A DNA stretch of 64,000 nucleotides from Plasmodium coatneyi (taxonomy: Eukaryota > Apicomplexa > Aconoidasida > Haemosporida > Plasmodiidae). The notes under the pieces were generated by a model. The model had not been told where the DNA came from, did no database searches, and worked only from the letters and a program-made list of their open reading frames with translations. This document shows positions 10,592-23,600 of the stretch, one piece after another. Every line of letters starts with the position of its first letter. Positions within the stretch are counted from its first letter, which is position 1. The stretch lies in NCBI RefSeq assembly GCF_001680005.1, contig NC_033559.1, forward strand, positions 496,001 through 560,000, in the 5' to 3' direction. The position numbers and the translations under genes were made by a program.

Positions 10592-11455
10592 CTTGTTCGC
10601 ACCACGTCACATTTGGTGATATTCCCCCTTCAAGATGTTTCTCCCCAGTGGTACACTTATGCGGTATGGAAAAAGCTGCAAAACAGGACATAACCTGCAT
10701 GTTTCGCCTTGGCCCTTTCTTACGAGTCTAAGTGGCCATTCCCGTCCTCCAACAACAAACATTAACGTGTACACATGAAAAAAAAATCCAGTGTTCCACA
10801 TAAGTGTTGCTTCAACGTTCTACATTTTGGCAAGTTTATTCACATGTATATGCACAGGTATGCCTACGCCATCACATCAGGATGGTGCTTTTTTTTTTTT
10901 CTTTATATATATATGTATATATAGTGCATGCGTTATGCACGCTGCTCATTCCGTGGTTTTTGGAAAAAAAAAAAAAAAAAAAAAGAATAGCGCGTTTGTG
11001 GTTTCCACTCGATTCGATTTAGTTTAAGTCGATTTAATTTGATACAATTTAATTCGATTTAGTTTAATTTTACAGGATTGCATTCTATTTCCTCGCGCGA
11101 ATCCTTCACCCCACGCCTTCTCCCATTTTTAATGAAGGATAATTTCTACAGCAAAGTGCCATGCGTATGAATTCACTTTGCTTAAAAAATCCATTCCTCA
11201 CTTTTTTGAAGCTTAGATTTCGAAAATAATCGCGGAAAAGAAGTAATAACAATGAAAGAAAAAAAAAAAAATGGAGTATCTCCATGTATCCAAGTGAACG
11301 CCTTACAGCTACGCATAACCATAACTCCCCTATAGAGCCACATTTCGCCACATTCCATCACAATTGACTTTTTTTCCCTTTTCATGCAGAGATCCAAGTG
11401 CAACATCGAAGAAGCCTTTAATTAAAACCCCACCTCACCTGTTCGCTTACACAAG
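10592..11455. other. Divergent promoter region between RAD17-like gene and TIM10
   Basis: This 864-base spacer lies between two divergently transcribed genes, so it should carry both promoters. It contains a T-run near 10889, a TATATA stretch near 10904-10922, an A20 tract at about 10965-10984 and a degenerate tandem repeat at 11011-11070. No gene is seen. Confidence 0.6.
11011..11070. repeat. Degenerate GATTTAGTTTAA-type tandem repeat
   Basis: About 60 bases consist of variants of a TTTAATTCGATTTAGT-like unit. The 15-mer ATTCGATTTAGTTTA occurs exactly at 11012-11026 and again at 11052-11066. It lies in the divergent spacer upstream of the TIM10 gene. Confidence 0.7.
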
Positions 11456-11683
11456 ATGAATGAAAATATAAGCAAAGTAAATAGCACCGTGGTAGAGCTA
11501 CTGGGCATGTCTGATTTGTTCAAGAGAATGCAAAACACCTGTTGGAGCAAATGCATTCCCGATGTAAACGATTCGATACTTTCGGTAGGCGAAACCAGTT
11601 GTGTTGACAGGTGTGTCCATAAATATATGGAAATACATACACTGGTGGGGAAGAATCTACAGGAGTCTCAGCTTTCCAAGTGA
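11456..11683 (+). CDS. TIM10: Small TIM chaperone, TIM10-type
   Basis: A 75-residue protein with the twin CX3C motif of small TIM proteins: CWSKC and CVDRC, separated by 15 residues. The second motif and its flank (ETSCVDRCVHKYMEIHTLVG) resemble Tim10. Small TIMs form hexamers in the mitochondrial intermembrane space, held by two intramolecular disulfides, and escort hydrophobic membrane proteins between the outer and inner membrane translocases. Length is normal for the family (70-100 residues), and no presequence is present, as expected. ATG 11456 starts the frame directly and no intron is needed. Assignment to Tim10 rather than Tim9 rests on the second motif and is a judgement from memory. 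Confidence 0.88.
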   Translation: MNENISKVNSTVVELLGMSDLFKRMQNTCWSKCIPDVNDSILSVGETSCVDRCVHKYMEIHTLVGKNLQESQLSK

Positions 11684-12640
11684 CGGCGGCGTGGGGAAAA
11701 CGTCGCCCCATGTGTAGGAGGTCATAACACGGATTGTTCCTCCACACGTATAAGCATATGCGTTTGCACATAAGGGTATCTATTTCAGAGTGGAGTACAT
11801 TTACACATATATGTTATCCCACTGAAATTATGCAGTCTAATTTGTGCCATTTTTAGGAGGCGTCATTTTTTTTTTACCCCACCGACGCACTCCTTTTAAA
11901 AGGGACATTCAGCTGCACCATATTTAATTGCGCCATATTTAAGGGCACTTCCCTCGTCAATTTTACACTTTATGCCCATGCATATTTTGCCATTTTAGCT
12001 ACGGGGTAGGGGGCCCATTTGTATGACGGGAACGACTTCCACAATTTTGTTTACTTCAATCAGTTCCATTTGTTGTTGCATTTTTTTCCATTCTCCTTTT
12101 GTTTGTTTTCTTCAAATGAAAAAACAAAATAGAAAGTGAACTCGCGCCCCACTTTTATCATTTAAAAACGGCACAGTTATGTTCCTCCCAAGATTTTGTA
12201 ACTCAGTGTACACATGTAGAACTTCACAAAATGGTATAGATGCGCTCATCATATAAAAGCGCAAGTACAAAGAAGAGAGGCCTTTATTTTTGCCTCTTCG
12301 GAGTGGGTATAATCACACATAGGTAACGCTTACGTGCGATAAAATTATTCCCCAAAATAGATTCAAATTTTTGTTTTCTTTTTTTTTTCATATCAATATT
12401 AGGGTAATATGCCTTTCCCCCAATGGGAGTGGTACATTTACACTGTTAAATCATCCATTCCATGGTTCTTCATGCTAACCATTTTAGCTAATTGGTTCCA
12501 CTGTTTTTTTTTTTTTACAATTTATTCTATTACTAATTTATGCCCTCCGCTTATTCGACCATTTTAACCTGTACACTTGGCCATGATAGAATGAGAGAGG
12601 AAAAAAAAATCTATTCAGGAAAAACGCCATCCCCAAACCG
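11684..12640. other. Intergenic region downstream of TIM10
   Basis: A stretch of 957 bases between two genes in tandem. It is AT-rich with T-runs near 11868, 12379 and 12506 and only short open frames. It should hold the TIM10 3' UTR and the promoter of the next gene. Confidence 0.6.
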
Positions 12641-14067
12641 ATGTTGACAAAATTGATTAGCAACCTCAACAGGTGTAACAATTTCCTTACGAGTAAAAAA
12701 TTCACATTTCAATTTATAAATGGAAGAAGATATCAGTCGAGTATCTTTCGAAAGAGTGTGCGAAAATTGCTCCTCTTCTTTTATAAAGAAATACATCCAG
12801 ACTTAACACAAGAGTTACCAGAGGAGCTAAAAAAGGTGAACAGCGAATCACTCAGTGTTTTAAATTCATACATAGACATCCTAAGTTCGTCCGAAAGGAG
12901 AGAAAATAACATATTTTTGGAAAAAAAAATTGTTTTTTTTAAAGTGTTTGAAAATTCACAGAATAAAATAATCAAGGGGAGGTACAAAAACATCGTCATT
13001 AAATTGCAAACCCTGCCGAATAATTTATCAACCCAACAAAAGGAAGAAATCACAGCAAAATTGATATACGACATTAGACAATCTTTGGAGAAAATAAAAA
13101 ATGCAAACATATTGGACGAGTGCGATAAGGAAAGCATCGAAAATTTGGAGGAGGACATATTCATTAGTAATAAAGGGGGGAAAAAACAAAATGGAGGCAT
13201 CAACTCCATATGGGACGATTTAACCGAGCATGTAAAAAACACACAGGCGTTGTTCCAACCATCGGAAGAGCAAACCATGTTAATACAGAAACGAAGAAGC
13301 TACTTTCATTATATAAAAAAAAAATTAGAAGAAAAATATCAAAAAATTAATCACAAAAAGAGGAGGGAAAAAAAGTTGCTAAAACTGAAGGAAACTGCAA
13401 ATAAAATAGCACGCGAAAAATTCCCAGACATAGAAAATAAAAAAAATAAATACGACAGTGACATCCTCCATAGCAGTTATAAAATTGTTCAAAATGGATT
13501 TGATCCAAATTTAATTTTTTTCCATAAGGACATTAAGACGGAAGAAGAAAAAAAAAAGGCCGTCGGAAATTTATGTGGAATGCACTTGAAGGATGATGCC
13601 GATAAATGGTTGCTAGAAAACTGCCTCAAACTTTTAAAAAATCATCAAACGCAAATTCCGCTGGTTGTCTGCCTGGACAAAACCATGTCCTTGTGCCCTA
13701 CCTTTGGCTTCATTTACGTAATGCCTGTGTGCATGTGCAATCGTGGGGAACACCACGTGGTACCGCACGGTGGGACCCCTGTTATAATGACATTCCAGAG
13801 ATAGGCAGACGTATATGTGAATCTACCTCCATGGATACGCCACTTCCCCCCTTTTTCAGATCCCAGTCGACTTTTGCGCGAGGGACTTTTTCAGCTTCCT
13901 GGAGGGCAATCTTTACCGGGCCAGAAGCATCAGGAAGAAGGTACACGTGGTATAACCTGGGCTAAATAAAGCGCGAACTGAATCGTTTGCATGCCGATCC
14001 AATGCGTCTACACTTTTGCTTATCCACTTTCTCCCCATCTCAGGTTTTAGCAAGCTTCGAAATGTGA
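12641..14067 (+). CDS. DUF4460/TCAIM-like mitochondrial protein, three exons
   Basis: I read three exons: 12641-13717, 13860-13940 and 14044-14067, joined by GT-AG introns in phase 0 and giving about 393 residues. The N-terminus is basic and Ser/Thr/Arg-rich, consistent with a mitochondrial presequence. Residues about 38-75 contain an HPD tripeptide followed by KVNSESLSVLNSYIDIL, the J-like helix pattern of the DUF4460 domain found in TCAIM (T-cell activation inhibitor, mitochondrial). A Lys/Glu-rich coiled-coil-like stretch follows (about 215-260). Exon 2 encodes IPVDFCARDFFSFLEGNLYR, which continues the conserved C-terminal region; exon 3 adds only seven residues before TGA. Without splicing the frame stops at 13804. 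Function is unknown even in animals. It converges with the RING gene. Confidence 0.75.
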
Positions 14068-14865
14068 TCTTACCGCAGGCAAGTGCCGGACACCATTTTT
14101 TTTTAAGTCAAATTGTGGAAAAAAAAAAAAAATATATTTTTTTTTTTCCTTTTTTTCGTGAACCACGGTACAATCATTAATTTAAAATAGATCGCGCTGG
14201 TCATACTGTTAAAAGTTATTTGGTTATATTTAATTTTATAAATATGAATAACTTAAAAATTGGGGCCTCCCTACGCGTGCAAGGTGTGCACCCTTCCTGC
14301 TACTAAAGCGATAAACAGCTCATGAATCGCATGGTGGATGGAACAAGGAGAGAAGACAAAAAACAAAAAAAAGGGTACAAGACAAGGGTATAAGAAAAAG
14401 AGGTGAGCAACAAAACGGGGTGGGCGCAGAATTAACGGGGGGATGCAAAAATAAACGGAACGACGCAGAAACAAAGGGAATGCACATACCATTCCAATTA
14501 TTTTTTCATGTGCTCTTTTGGGTGGTTCACCAGAGGGCAGAGGGTTCCCATCCTGCGATGGCTACCGAATCGGCCTACGCGCAAGCGAGTTTGGTACATA
14601 CATACATATACATGTAGATCGGTATGAACAGATATATTTACACACCTATCTACACACATATGGGTAGCTTCCCCAGCGAGGGTGCTGTGCCCATGAGGAC
14701 GACATTTAAAAATGAAAAAACAAAGGAACAAATAGGGGTGAAACAAAACAAACGATCGTCCGTGCAGGGGGAGGCGAAACTTCTCACATTGTGAAAAGGG
14801 GGCAAAAGCATACTACCAAGTACACACAAAATGAGGCAGTCAAATTCTGCGAAACATGTAATATA
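14068..14865. other. Convergent intergenic region
   Basis: Between the 3' ends of the DUF4460-like gene and the RING gene. It has an A-run/T-run pair at 14118-14155 and a purine-rich stretch near 14340-14410. No gene is seen. Confidence 0.6.
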
Positions 14866-17601
14866 TCATTGCTTCACCCTGATAGTGAGTATCGTGACGG
14901 CCTCGACCTTCTTCTGACTATCTTCGCAAGATATTTTGTAGACATTCTTGATGGCGTCTCGGCAGAGAGGACAATTGGGGAAGGAGTCCTTCAGCTTGAG
15001 CGAATTGAATATCATGGACCGTATACATGTTTCGCAAAATCCTCCATGCATACAGGGATAGAGCACCACATTTTTAGAGCGTTCATCGCAAATTTCGCAA
15101 TACTCCACGGAGGACGTACCGGGGTTGTCTAAACTGTCATATTTGTCACCATCAACATGGTCTTGATTTTCCTCCTCACTATTATTATCGTTCGTCTGCT
15201 CGATTTCTTCCCCATTGATGGTGTCATTTTTTGCAATTTTCTTCTTTATATTTGCCCTAGTAAATAAATTCCTCAAGTTAAAAAATTTGTTTTTTTTCTC
15301 ATATGATTTTTTCAGTTCGCCTTTATTATTCGCATCCAAGTCAATTTTGCTTTTGCTTTCTCGTTCTTCTGAGTTACTGTCCAGGGTGACATCCTCATAA
15401 ATGTGCTCATTTAGTCTAACTAGAGTAAACTTTTTTCCATTTTTTTTGTTATTTTCAATTATGTATAATTTTTTCTTTCTTTGCCTATTTGATGAGAAAT
15501 CTTCAAAATTGGTGAGTCGTACTTGTTCTATGTAGGAGTCATTTAAAATGTCTATGAAGAGCACTATGTCGGTCAGGATAATTGTGATAACGGTGGCCTT
15601 GCTTATATTGAATAGGATAAAGAGACAAGCAAAGACGATGTTAATGCCGAACAGAAAATCGTGCACATACTGCATGGAGAAGGAAGCCGAAGAGCAATTG
15701 TCACTTTCATTTCTTACTGCATATTTTCTGAATACTCTATGTAGTACATACGACAGTAAGCAGAACAGAGATATGTACCATAAGAAATATTGAAAGTAGT
15801 AATTAAAAATGGGATCGATATCGTGTAGCCACCAAGTGACGCAGTCACCCCCTAAGATGATCTCTAGAAACAAGATGGTGCTCACTGACCACATGTACTT
15901 CGCAAGGTACTTCCTTTTGCTCTCTATCGACAGTCGGTAATTCTTGAAGCACAGAAATAACACAAAATCGTACAGAATTCTGGACAATATTAGGGCGATA
16001 CGCATGCAGAAGAAAAATACCGTCAGTATTAAAAAGATGGTGCTAATTTTTAAATGCTTCTTCTGAGATACAAATAAAAATACATAATTACTTCCCCCCG
16101 TGAGCGTATTTGAGCTTATATTTTTACACGGACTTAACAAAGATTCCTTTACCCTATAAATGGACATATTTCTCTTGCTCAGTTCGTCATACAAAAGAAT
16201 AGAATTTTCGATTATTTTTTTTTTATTTTTTTCATCATTCGATTTGTAGAATTCTATCAAATTGTCACAGCTTATATTTAACTTGTTAACCACTTCACAC
16301 ATATTATCGTGGAGTGTAAAATTCCCGTTCGATATTTCGTCCCTTATCATGTCATTTGTTAGGTGCCACGTTTTTAATTCCTTCTCATTAAATTGAAACA
16401 GAAAATTATTTAAAAAGGCGCTGTTGTAATTTGATTCGACCAGCAAAAACTGATTTTCCGATACCTTTACTTTTACTAGGTTATTATACAGTAGGAAAAA
16501 TTCCATGCTAAAAAGTGCCAGCATCACAAAGATGAACAGAATTATTCTAATGGCTTTATTCAAATTGTACTCTTCTAAATTAGGCTTTATCTCATACCCT
16601 AGTATCTTCCCAATAAAGCATCTCTGATAAAAAGCTAGCTCAAGCCCTTCCTCATTTTCGTATTCGCTTTCATTCACGTGCGTGTTTCTTAAGTCCCTTA
16701 TGGTTAAGACGTAGTAGTCTAACTCCTCTGCATTCGATGCGTTTTCTACCGAATTTCTGCTTCGACTTGGGTCATTTTGCGCCTCATTCGGGTTTTGGTT
16801 TTGCATGCTAGTCGGAAGACCGTTTTGCGTTTCGATGTTTCCTCCACTAGGGGGGTTCTCACAGGTAACATTTCCACTCGGTCCGCTGTCCCGTGTAACA
16901 TTTCCCGAAACGATGCCCAAAAACTGTCCATTCGAGTCCTGCCCAATGGCGGTGCCTGTCGAATGATTTTCCCCGTGTTCTTCATTTCTTCTGGATGTAT
17001 TTTGAAGAGCAGAATCATCCCTTAGGGAGGCACTTTCGTCTTCACCCTGTGCGGAGTGCTGACTGGGTCGCGTCCCCGAGAGGCCATTGCTGGGGTTATT
17101 ACTGGCGTTGTTACTTGCGTTGTTACTTGCGTTGTTACTGGCGTTATTACTCACGTTGTGGCTGGCACCACTGCTTGAGCTATGCCTGCCCCTGTCGGAC
17201 GCGCCGTTTAAATCATTAGGGAGGGCCGCATCCCCCCGTTCACTCGATTCATGGGGACGCAGATTTGGAGAATCATTCTCCGCACCATGCACATGAACAA
17301 ATTGAAATTTATTTTTCACCCTCACATTGGGGATTTCCAAATCGCGTACATACGATTTGGATATTTTTCCGTTAATCACTTCCTTCTGATTATCCTTCAA
17401 AGAAGAGTAATCACTCATACTTGATGAGAACATGTGCTCCATGTTTCTTTCATTATCGGCACTACGTTCTTCATTTTTTTTTTTTAAAAAGTGGAAGCTG
17501 CGGAATGTTTTCCTGTTTTTGGTCCCCTCTCTTGGGGCACTTTCTGGAGCAGGAAACTCCTCCATTTGGCTTTTGCTGCCGGTCATCGTGGGGGCGTGCA
17601 T
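14866..17601 (-). CDS. Multi-pass membrane RING-finger E3 ubiquitin ligase
   Basis: Predicted 911 residues from ATG 17601 (ATG 17586 is a close alternative). The N-terminal 300 residues are hydrophilic with an Asn/Ser repeat. About six hydrophobic segments follow between residues about 345 and 690 (for example LFIFVMLALFSMEFFLLY and ISTIFLILTVFFFCMRIALI). A Lys/Asn-rich linker leads to a C3HC4 RING at about residues 835-880: CEIC, then CMHGGFCETC, then CPLC. RING domains of this kind recruit an E2 enzyme and pass ubiquitin to substrates; a multi-pass ligase with a C-terminal RING suggests quality control or sorting at an internal membrane. That location is inference. There is no recognisable signal peptide and no intron is needed. 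Its 5' end faces the 7.8-kb spacer and the PPM phosphatase gene. Confidence 0.85.
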   Translation of the reverse strand: MHAPTMTGSKSQMEEFPAPESAPREGTKNRKTFRSFHFLKKKNEERSADNERNMEHMFSSSMSDYSSLKDNQKEVINGKISKSYVRDLEIPNVRVKNKFQFVHVHGAENDSPNLRPHESSERGDAALPNDLNGASDRGRHSSSSGASHNVSNNASNNASNNASNNASNNPSNGLSGTRPSQHSAQGEDESASLRDDSALQNTSRRNEEHGENHSTGTAIGQDSNGQFLGIVSGNVTRDSGPSGNVTCENPPSGGNIETQNGLPTSMQNQNPNEAQNDPSRSRNSVENASNAEELDYYVLTIRDLRNTHVNESEYENEEGLELAFYQRCFIGKILGYEIKPNLEEYNLNKAIRIILFIFVMLALFSMEFFLLYNNLVKVKVSENQFLLVESNYNSAFLNNFLFQFNEKELKTWHLTNDMIRDEISNGNFTLHDNMCEVVNKLNISCDNLIEFYKSNDEKNKKKIIENSILLYDELSKRNMSIYRVKESLLSPCKNISSNTLTGGSNYVFLFVSQKKHLKISTIFLILTVFFFCMRIALILSRILYDFVLFLCFKNYRLSIESKRKYLAKYMWSVSTILFLEIILGGDCVTWWLHDIDPIFNYYFQYFLWYISLFCLLSYVLHRVFRKYAVRNESDNCSSASFSMQYVHDFLFGINIVFACLFILFNISKATVITIILTDIVLFIDILNDSYIEQVRLTNFEDFSSNRQRKKKLYIIENNKKNGKKFTLVRLNEHIYEDVTLDSNSEERESKSKIDLDANNKGELKKSYEKKNKFFNLRNLFTRANIKKKIAKNDTINGEEIEQTNDNNSEEENQDHVDGDKYDSLDNPGTSSVEYCEICDERSKNVVLYPCMHGGFCETCIRSMIFNSLKLKDSFPNCPLCRDAIKNVYKISCEDSQKKVEAVTILTIRVKQ
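17091..17160. repeat. Coding 12-base minisatellite in RING gene
   Basis: Near-identical 12-base units (GTTGTTACTTGC and variants on the + strand) encode a run of about five Ser-Asn-Asn-Ala tetrapeptides in the RING protein. The units are a multiple of three bases, so copy-number change would keep the reading frame. Confidence 0.85.
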
Positions 17602-20600
17602 ATGTGCATACACATACGGCTACTCATACGTATACTCACCCGCATATGCATGCGTATGTACATTCATGCGTACGCAACTTTTCTTTTTTAAAATGGGAAC
17701 AATTCAACTGTGCCCAGTCGATCTTTTCGATTTATACCTTACGGATGGTATTATTATTTTTTTTTTTTACATGTACGCAAGGTGCACATGGGAAGGTTTG
17801 GCCACGCGCATACATACGCATACACATATGTTAACAAATATACACGTAATGGTGCATTTGCCCAGGACAAATTGCATGTTTCCCCTTTTTGTTCACTTAA
17901 AATATCGAATTCTCTGCTTCTCTGCGTGGACAAATGTTTCTCCTTTACAATTTTTGGTAACGTTAAAAATGACAAATACGGACGGGTCGGTTGAGTAAAG
18001 ATGTTCGTTCGCGCGGTGGCCGTTGGGTTCACTTCGTTCCACGTGGATTTGCCTTGCTGTCCCCTTTAAAACGGTTTAAAAATGTTTACAGTGTTTGCCA
18101 CGCAAAATGCATAGGCAATATGCAGCCGTAGGTACGTACATACACACGTGCGTACGTTCCCGCAGACAGATATACATCTTACGTTTACCCTGCGTATGCG
18201 TTACGTGATGGCATACGTTGCAGGCGAAAGTAAACATTTATAAAGACGGAATAAAACAACGTATATCTAAGAACAAATCGAAAAAAAAAAAAAACAGGTA
18301 AAACAATCAGGATTGAAAATGAACCTTGTGTTAATATGAAGAATGGCGCTGATTTTCTTCTTAAAGCGGAAGCCAGTTATGCGTAGCAGTTGTACTTCTG
18401 CAATCACAGTTGTGCTGCTGGCGGAGTTATTCGCGACAAGGAAAGGGTACCCCCTCAAAAGAGACGCCCCTTTTCTCCTACTTAAAAAACGTACGCGTAT
18501 GCATACCTACCATGCGCATATGTACACATATGCCCATATCTCTATACACATAAAGGCATGTTAAGAGGTGCACAAAACAGACGCACGGTCTTCCTTTTTC
18601 GCCTTCCAATGAGATGCAAACAGAGGAAACTTTTAAATCAGTAATCTAATGGCAAGTACAAAATTTCGGACGACGAATCACTTCACATTTCCTGTGCTGT
18701 AATTATGCCGTCTTCCAATTTTATACTCGCCAAAGTATGTTACCAACGTACGCGTAAACGGGTTATGAAAATGGGTACGATGTAAAAGTTAATCAAATAC
18801 GTATGGCATACAGAACGGAAATATATACATATACACTCAGGGGCGCATAAAAAGAAAAAGTGACGCTAAAATGGCTAATATTAATCACAAAACTTTTGTG
18901 AGAACGTTTTTGCATAAAGCATTATAACGTATGCGCGTGCGTGTTTTACGAATGGATATTATCATATAGCATGTATGGGTTGGTTAAAAAGGGAAATTGC
19001 ACGGAGCAGTCGGTAGATATTTATATTCATTAAAAGTTCACGTATTTGAATAATCAATTATTCGCAATTTTATTTGCTCGCAAAGTATGTTTTATCTATT
19101 TCTTTATTTGGCTTCTCTGCTGTAGCACTAAATCATAAGGAGATGCAGAATCGAAACCTTTTTCTTGGGGGCAAAGAATTTTCTTACAAAAAAATTGCAA
19201 ACTCTCCAAATTGAAATGGAGCGTTCTTCTTCTTTTCCCTTTCCAAATTGGCAATTGCAAAAGGGTTTCAAATTTAAAAAATCATGCCACCACATCATCA
19301 GTAATACGGGCAATATATATACGTGGGGCTCCGAATTTCGCATCGCAAATATGCTTAAAATGGTATGGTATGCATAAATAAATATGTAATAAAAGTGCCC
19401 ATAAAATTGCCCCTATATATATTAACGCGTGCGTAACTTTATGGTATATTTGGCAAATTCCACTCATGGCATGGTTCAAAATTTATTTGCACTCAGAAAA
19501 CAGCCTTTTCTGTTTAGTCATTTACGAATTTGTGGATTACGCGCTTCTTCAGATTTTAAAGGGGAAAAAAGAGTAAATAAAAGGAGAAAAAAAAAAAAAA
19601 AAAAATACACAAATGGGATTGAGTATATATTTTATGACGAACCTTTTTTCCTTTCATCATCATTTTGATTATTTTCATTTTTTTTTCCCATTGTTTTTCC
19701 ATTTTTCTTCCCCCCCGATCATTTTTTTTAAATTTCTCCCTTTTTTGCATGTGAAGAAAAAACGAACCTGTTGTGAGGGGAAGGGAATTTTGGGAATCCT
19801 TGACGTAACGTCAGTACCATCGCTTTACTCTGTTTATGGTCCTTTTATTTTGAAGGAAAAAATTAATTTTGTTGCAAAGTCAGCTTACCAATTAGCGGGT
19901 GAAGAAAAAGGGAACCATAACAATTTATATATGTGAAAGTAATGAAGTATACATATATGTACTGTACGAAAGAGTCCACTCTTTTCTTTTAACCATTTTT
20001 CCAAATTGTGCTTAATTTTTAAAGAAAATAACCCCCAGAGTCGTTGAGCGGAACACGAACCAAAACATTTGTCTGGTCGCCCCTCCCCTGAACAATTTTC
20101 AACAACACATATAAGGTGCCCATATCTGTCTGCGAATTCGTGAACATGTCTTTTCGCGTTCCTGTCTTTTGTGCGCTTTTACTTTTTTTGCATCACCGCT
20201 TGTTCATGTTAACGGACAAGTCTTTTTCATTTAATCGCAACTTGGGCGTAAGTTGTACATCCCCAAATGTTCGACTGAATAAAGGAACGGCACAAATACC
20301 TTATATGGATTTTTCCTTATAATCTTTAAAAAAAAGAAAAAAAGGAATTTCCTTCCCCCGTTGGTTAACATATTTTGCGCGCAAGCATATATGTGCCAGA
20401 ACGCATTAATTCAAACATGTAGACCTAACAATATGTTAAGAATGGCAAAAGAAATGTTTATGAGTGTTACGCCATCGAACAATTTCGCTGCGTCCATTTT
20501 GAAATGCATCTTTGCCCTGCACCATTTGTTCTCAATCAACGTCGGGTTAACACGCCAGCAAGGCATAAACGCACAAAAAAAAAAAATTGAAAGAGACCAT

Positions 20601-23600
20601 GTCGTGGCTTTAGCCAGTTGATCAAACGTTTACATGCCCCCATTGGGGGAAAACAAATTAACCAACTCGAATGAAAAATTAAGCATTAAATTTGCACGAC
20701 AGAAATTGTTGTTCACCCTTTTGTGCAACCTTTTTTCATAACATGAATAATGCTCCAAATGATACGAATAATTGTGCACAATTTTTTTGCTCCCATTTGT
20801 ATATCCCCACATAATTCATTTTTACAAAGGGTGGCTAGCCATGTGAGTTACCCATAACGACACGCTTCTCATCTGTATAGAAGTTGCTAAAAATACGAAA
20901 TGGTCTAAAGGGGGGAACATCTACACATTGGCGCGTATTTTCGCGATAAGGTATAAGCTTTCTCTTCATTAATCAACGTATGCTGGTGTATCAATTTTGC
21001 ATTGGCTTACTCCAACTAATTTAGGGAAAAATTAAAGTGACCCCTTTTTTGTAAAGAAAATTAAAATTGCACAAACAGCTCATCTATCTCGATAAGCGTG
21101 AAAGGATCGGAGGAAAATAAATAAACAATAATGTAAAATAGAAAGGTACAATTAAAGCATTCCCGTAATGCCCTTTCAAGGAAAGACGGATAATCCTTCT
21201 GTCCCTTGAGGCATGCATATGCGGGCATCAAATCATTTTTGCATTTTTACATTTTGGCATGTATGCATGTGTTCCCCTCCAACGTGGAAGAGAGTTGCAT
21301 TTTTCGTATCCCTAACTATGAGTGACCTGAATAAGTGCAATTCAAAAAAGGCCACTAATCACACGTGAAATATGGGGTCAAGTTACAATGGACAGGAAAA
21401 ACAAAATGGAGTAATGTTCTCCAAAATGGGAACAAGATCATAAGGCACCAAATTATAAGAGCATAAAAACGACGTGCCTCCTGAGGGAAGCATAAATACT
21501 GTAAAGTTGTTTGTTAAAGAAGGTTCCTGTACATTTTAGCAAGAGGAACTTTGCTTATGCAAATGCACATGCACAGACGGTAACGCATTTACACATGTGC
21601 ATGTTGAAAATGCGACATTTTTGAAACTATGTAAATATTTTCAATAAGAATTTCGGGGGACGTTAAAAGTGTGGTTTCTTTGGGGGAAATTCATTTTGTA
21701 ATAAACGCTAGCAAAAAGGTTACTGCATCTTATAGCGCCAATGTGACCTTGATACATTGGGGGAAAACATTAATTCGCAATTATATTATGTGCATACATC
21801 CGCATATAGATCGCATATGTATACACCTTCATGTGAGAAAATTTTGTTACAAGTGATTCCTCCTTTCTTTTTTCTTACACATAGAGGACTTACAGCAGAA
21901 CTGCACGTAGGTTGTGTGTGCCCCTCACCCATATTTAAGTGTAACTAATAATTTGAAGCATACCGAATGGGCCATATTGTAAAAGGAGAAATATATATAT
22001 TTTTTTGTTTTTTTGAGGAGCTTAGGAAAGATGTGCTATCTTCAAAATTGTAATTTTAGCAAGGAGGAAAGAACTACTGCCAATGCACCATGGTGCACAT
22101 TCACCTAGGAGAAAACAAATCTCTTTTTTTTTTTTTTTTTTTTTGCCCATTAACAATTTTTGCAAATAAAAGAAATAAGCAGGTGTGCTAATTCAAGGGC
22201 AGTAAACCAAATGGTACACGTGGACGCAAGCATAGGCAGCTGTGTGCAACAGCCTGGCTAGTTACATGCGGATGCGTAAGGCGAATGAGCCTTGTGAGCA
22301 CTGCACCCCTGCCCACAGGTCGGCAACGGGTAAGAGGCAGTCCAAAATAATTTGTGCACAAATTTAGGAAGGTTCCTAGGATTACCCTTTGAACGGAAAC
22401 GATTTCCCCTCAAAGTGCCGCAACAGTTTCGTACTAACTGAAGTTGTTAATCTTTCATCAGCTGAGTTTCCCTCTAAGTATGCTCACTAATATGCACACC
22501 TTTCAAGTATTGGTGCTACTCATATGTTTAGACCCCATTTTTCCGCAAAACCTCCCCTGCGTAACCTCTTTTTTTTAAGTTTCCCCTTAAGTATCTTGTC
22601 CTTTTCCCTTTTTTAAAATTGTGGTAAATATTAAGTAACAATATGGTGGCAAAGGTGTAAGGTTCCACGATTTTCCACCGCTCCCCCCAAAAAAGGTAAC
22701 CCTTTGGTAACATACATATATGCACAGAGAAGCAGAACGGCATGTCTCTCAGAAGTCATAGGACACTATGCAAACCTATGCAATGGAAGAAAGTCGACCT
22801 AATGCGTAGGTGCCCGTGTGCAAGCAGACACACCACGCTTGAAAATTAAGCAAATGTGTACACAAGTACCTTTTTTCCAGAATAAATCAAAGTGCCCTTT
22901 TGTGCATACGTGCCAATTTATTGCTAATGCACAGTGGGAGAAAAAAATAAAATACGGCATATATCACCTTTTTTTAAATATATGTAAAAAAAATGCATTT
23001 ATTATTTTTTTTTTTTTCCTTTTTACGGTAAGAGAATTGCAAAAAAAAAAAAAAATAAGGTAAAAATAAAAAGAAAATATGTGTGACCCTCAAAAAATTG
23101 GCAAATAATTTGGGGGAAAAAAAAAAATATACATATATACACCAATTTACCAATTTTTTTCTTTAATAAAAATTAAACCTTAAATTAACAATTAATTAAA
23201 AACTCATTACACAAATGAGAAGGTTTGAAACGTGTTAAAGAAATATATATATTAAATTAATATTAAAAATAAACATGCAGCACAATAATTTTTTTCACGT
23301 AATTAAGTAACATTTTGTACACAAAATACGCATTATATGCCATTTTTCCGCATGGCGCGTAATTATATAAGTATGCGTGTACGTATTATGTATATCCCCT
23401 AGTACTTTATTCCCATAAGAATTACACTCGTGTAAGTTTACATAAAAACGAGCACGAAACATACGTACCTGTGCGCGCTTCCTTGCGTGCGCATGTAACA
23501 ATAGAGATAATGCGAATTAAAGTCGTAATAATTAAAAGCCCCTGAAAAGAGAAAAATAATTAACTCTTTTTAATTTTCAAAAAAAAAAAAAATATAAGCG

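Noticed and set aside
12641..13804. Single-exon reading of the DUF4460-like gene
   Set aside because: The last residues after 13717 are not family-like, while two GT-AG introns restore a conserved-looking C-terminus.
17421..17998. Plus-strand frames of 137 and 188 codons at the RING gene 5' end
   Set aside because: They overlap RING coding sequence in antisense and continue into CATA repeats and T-runs; composition is not coding-like.
19613..19936. 107-codon frame with Phe/His-rich start
   Set aside because: Poly-Phe/His derives from T-rich simple sequence; no homology or splice partners seen.
20152..20322. Possible signal-peptide exon (MSFRVPVFCALLLFLHH...)
   Set aside because: Short hydrophobic start is attractive, but I found no downstream exon continuing it, and remembered synteny predicts no gene between the RING and PPM genes.
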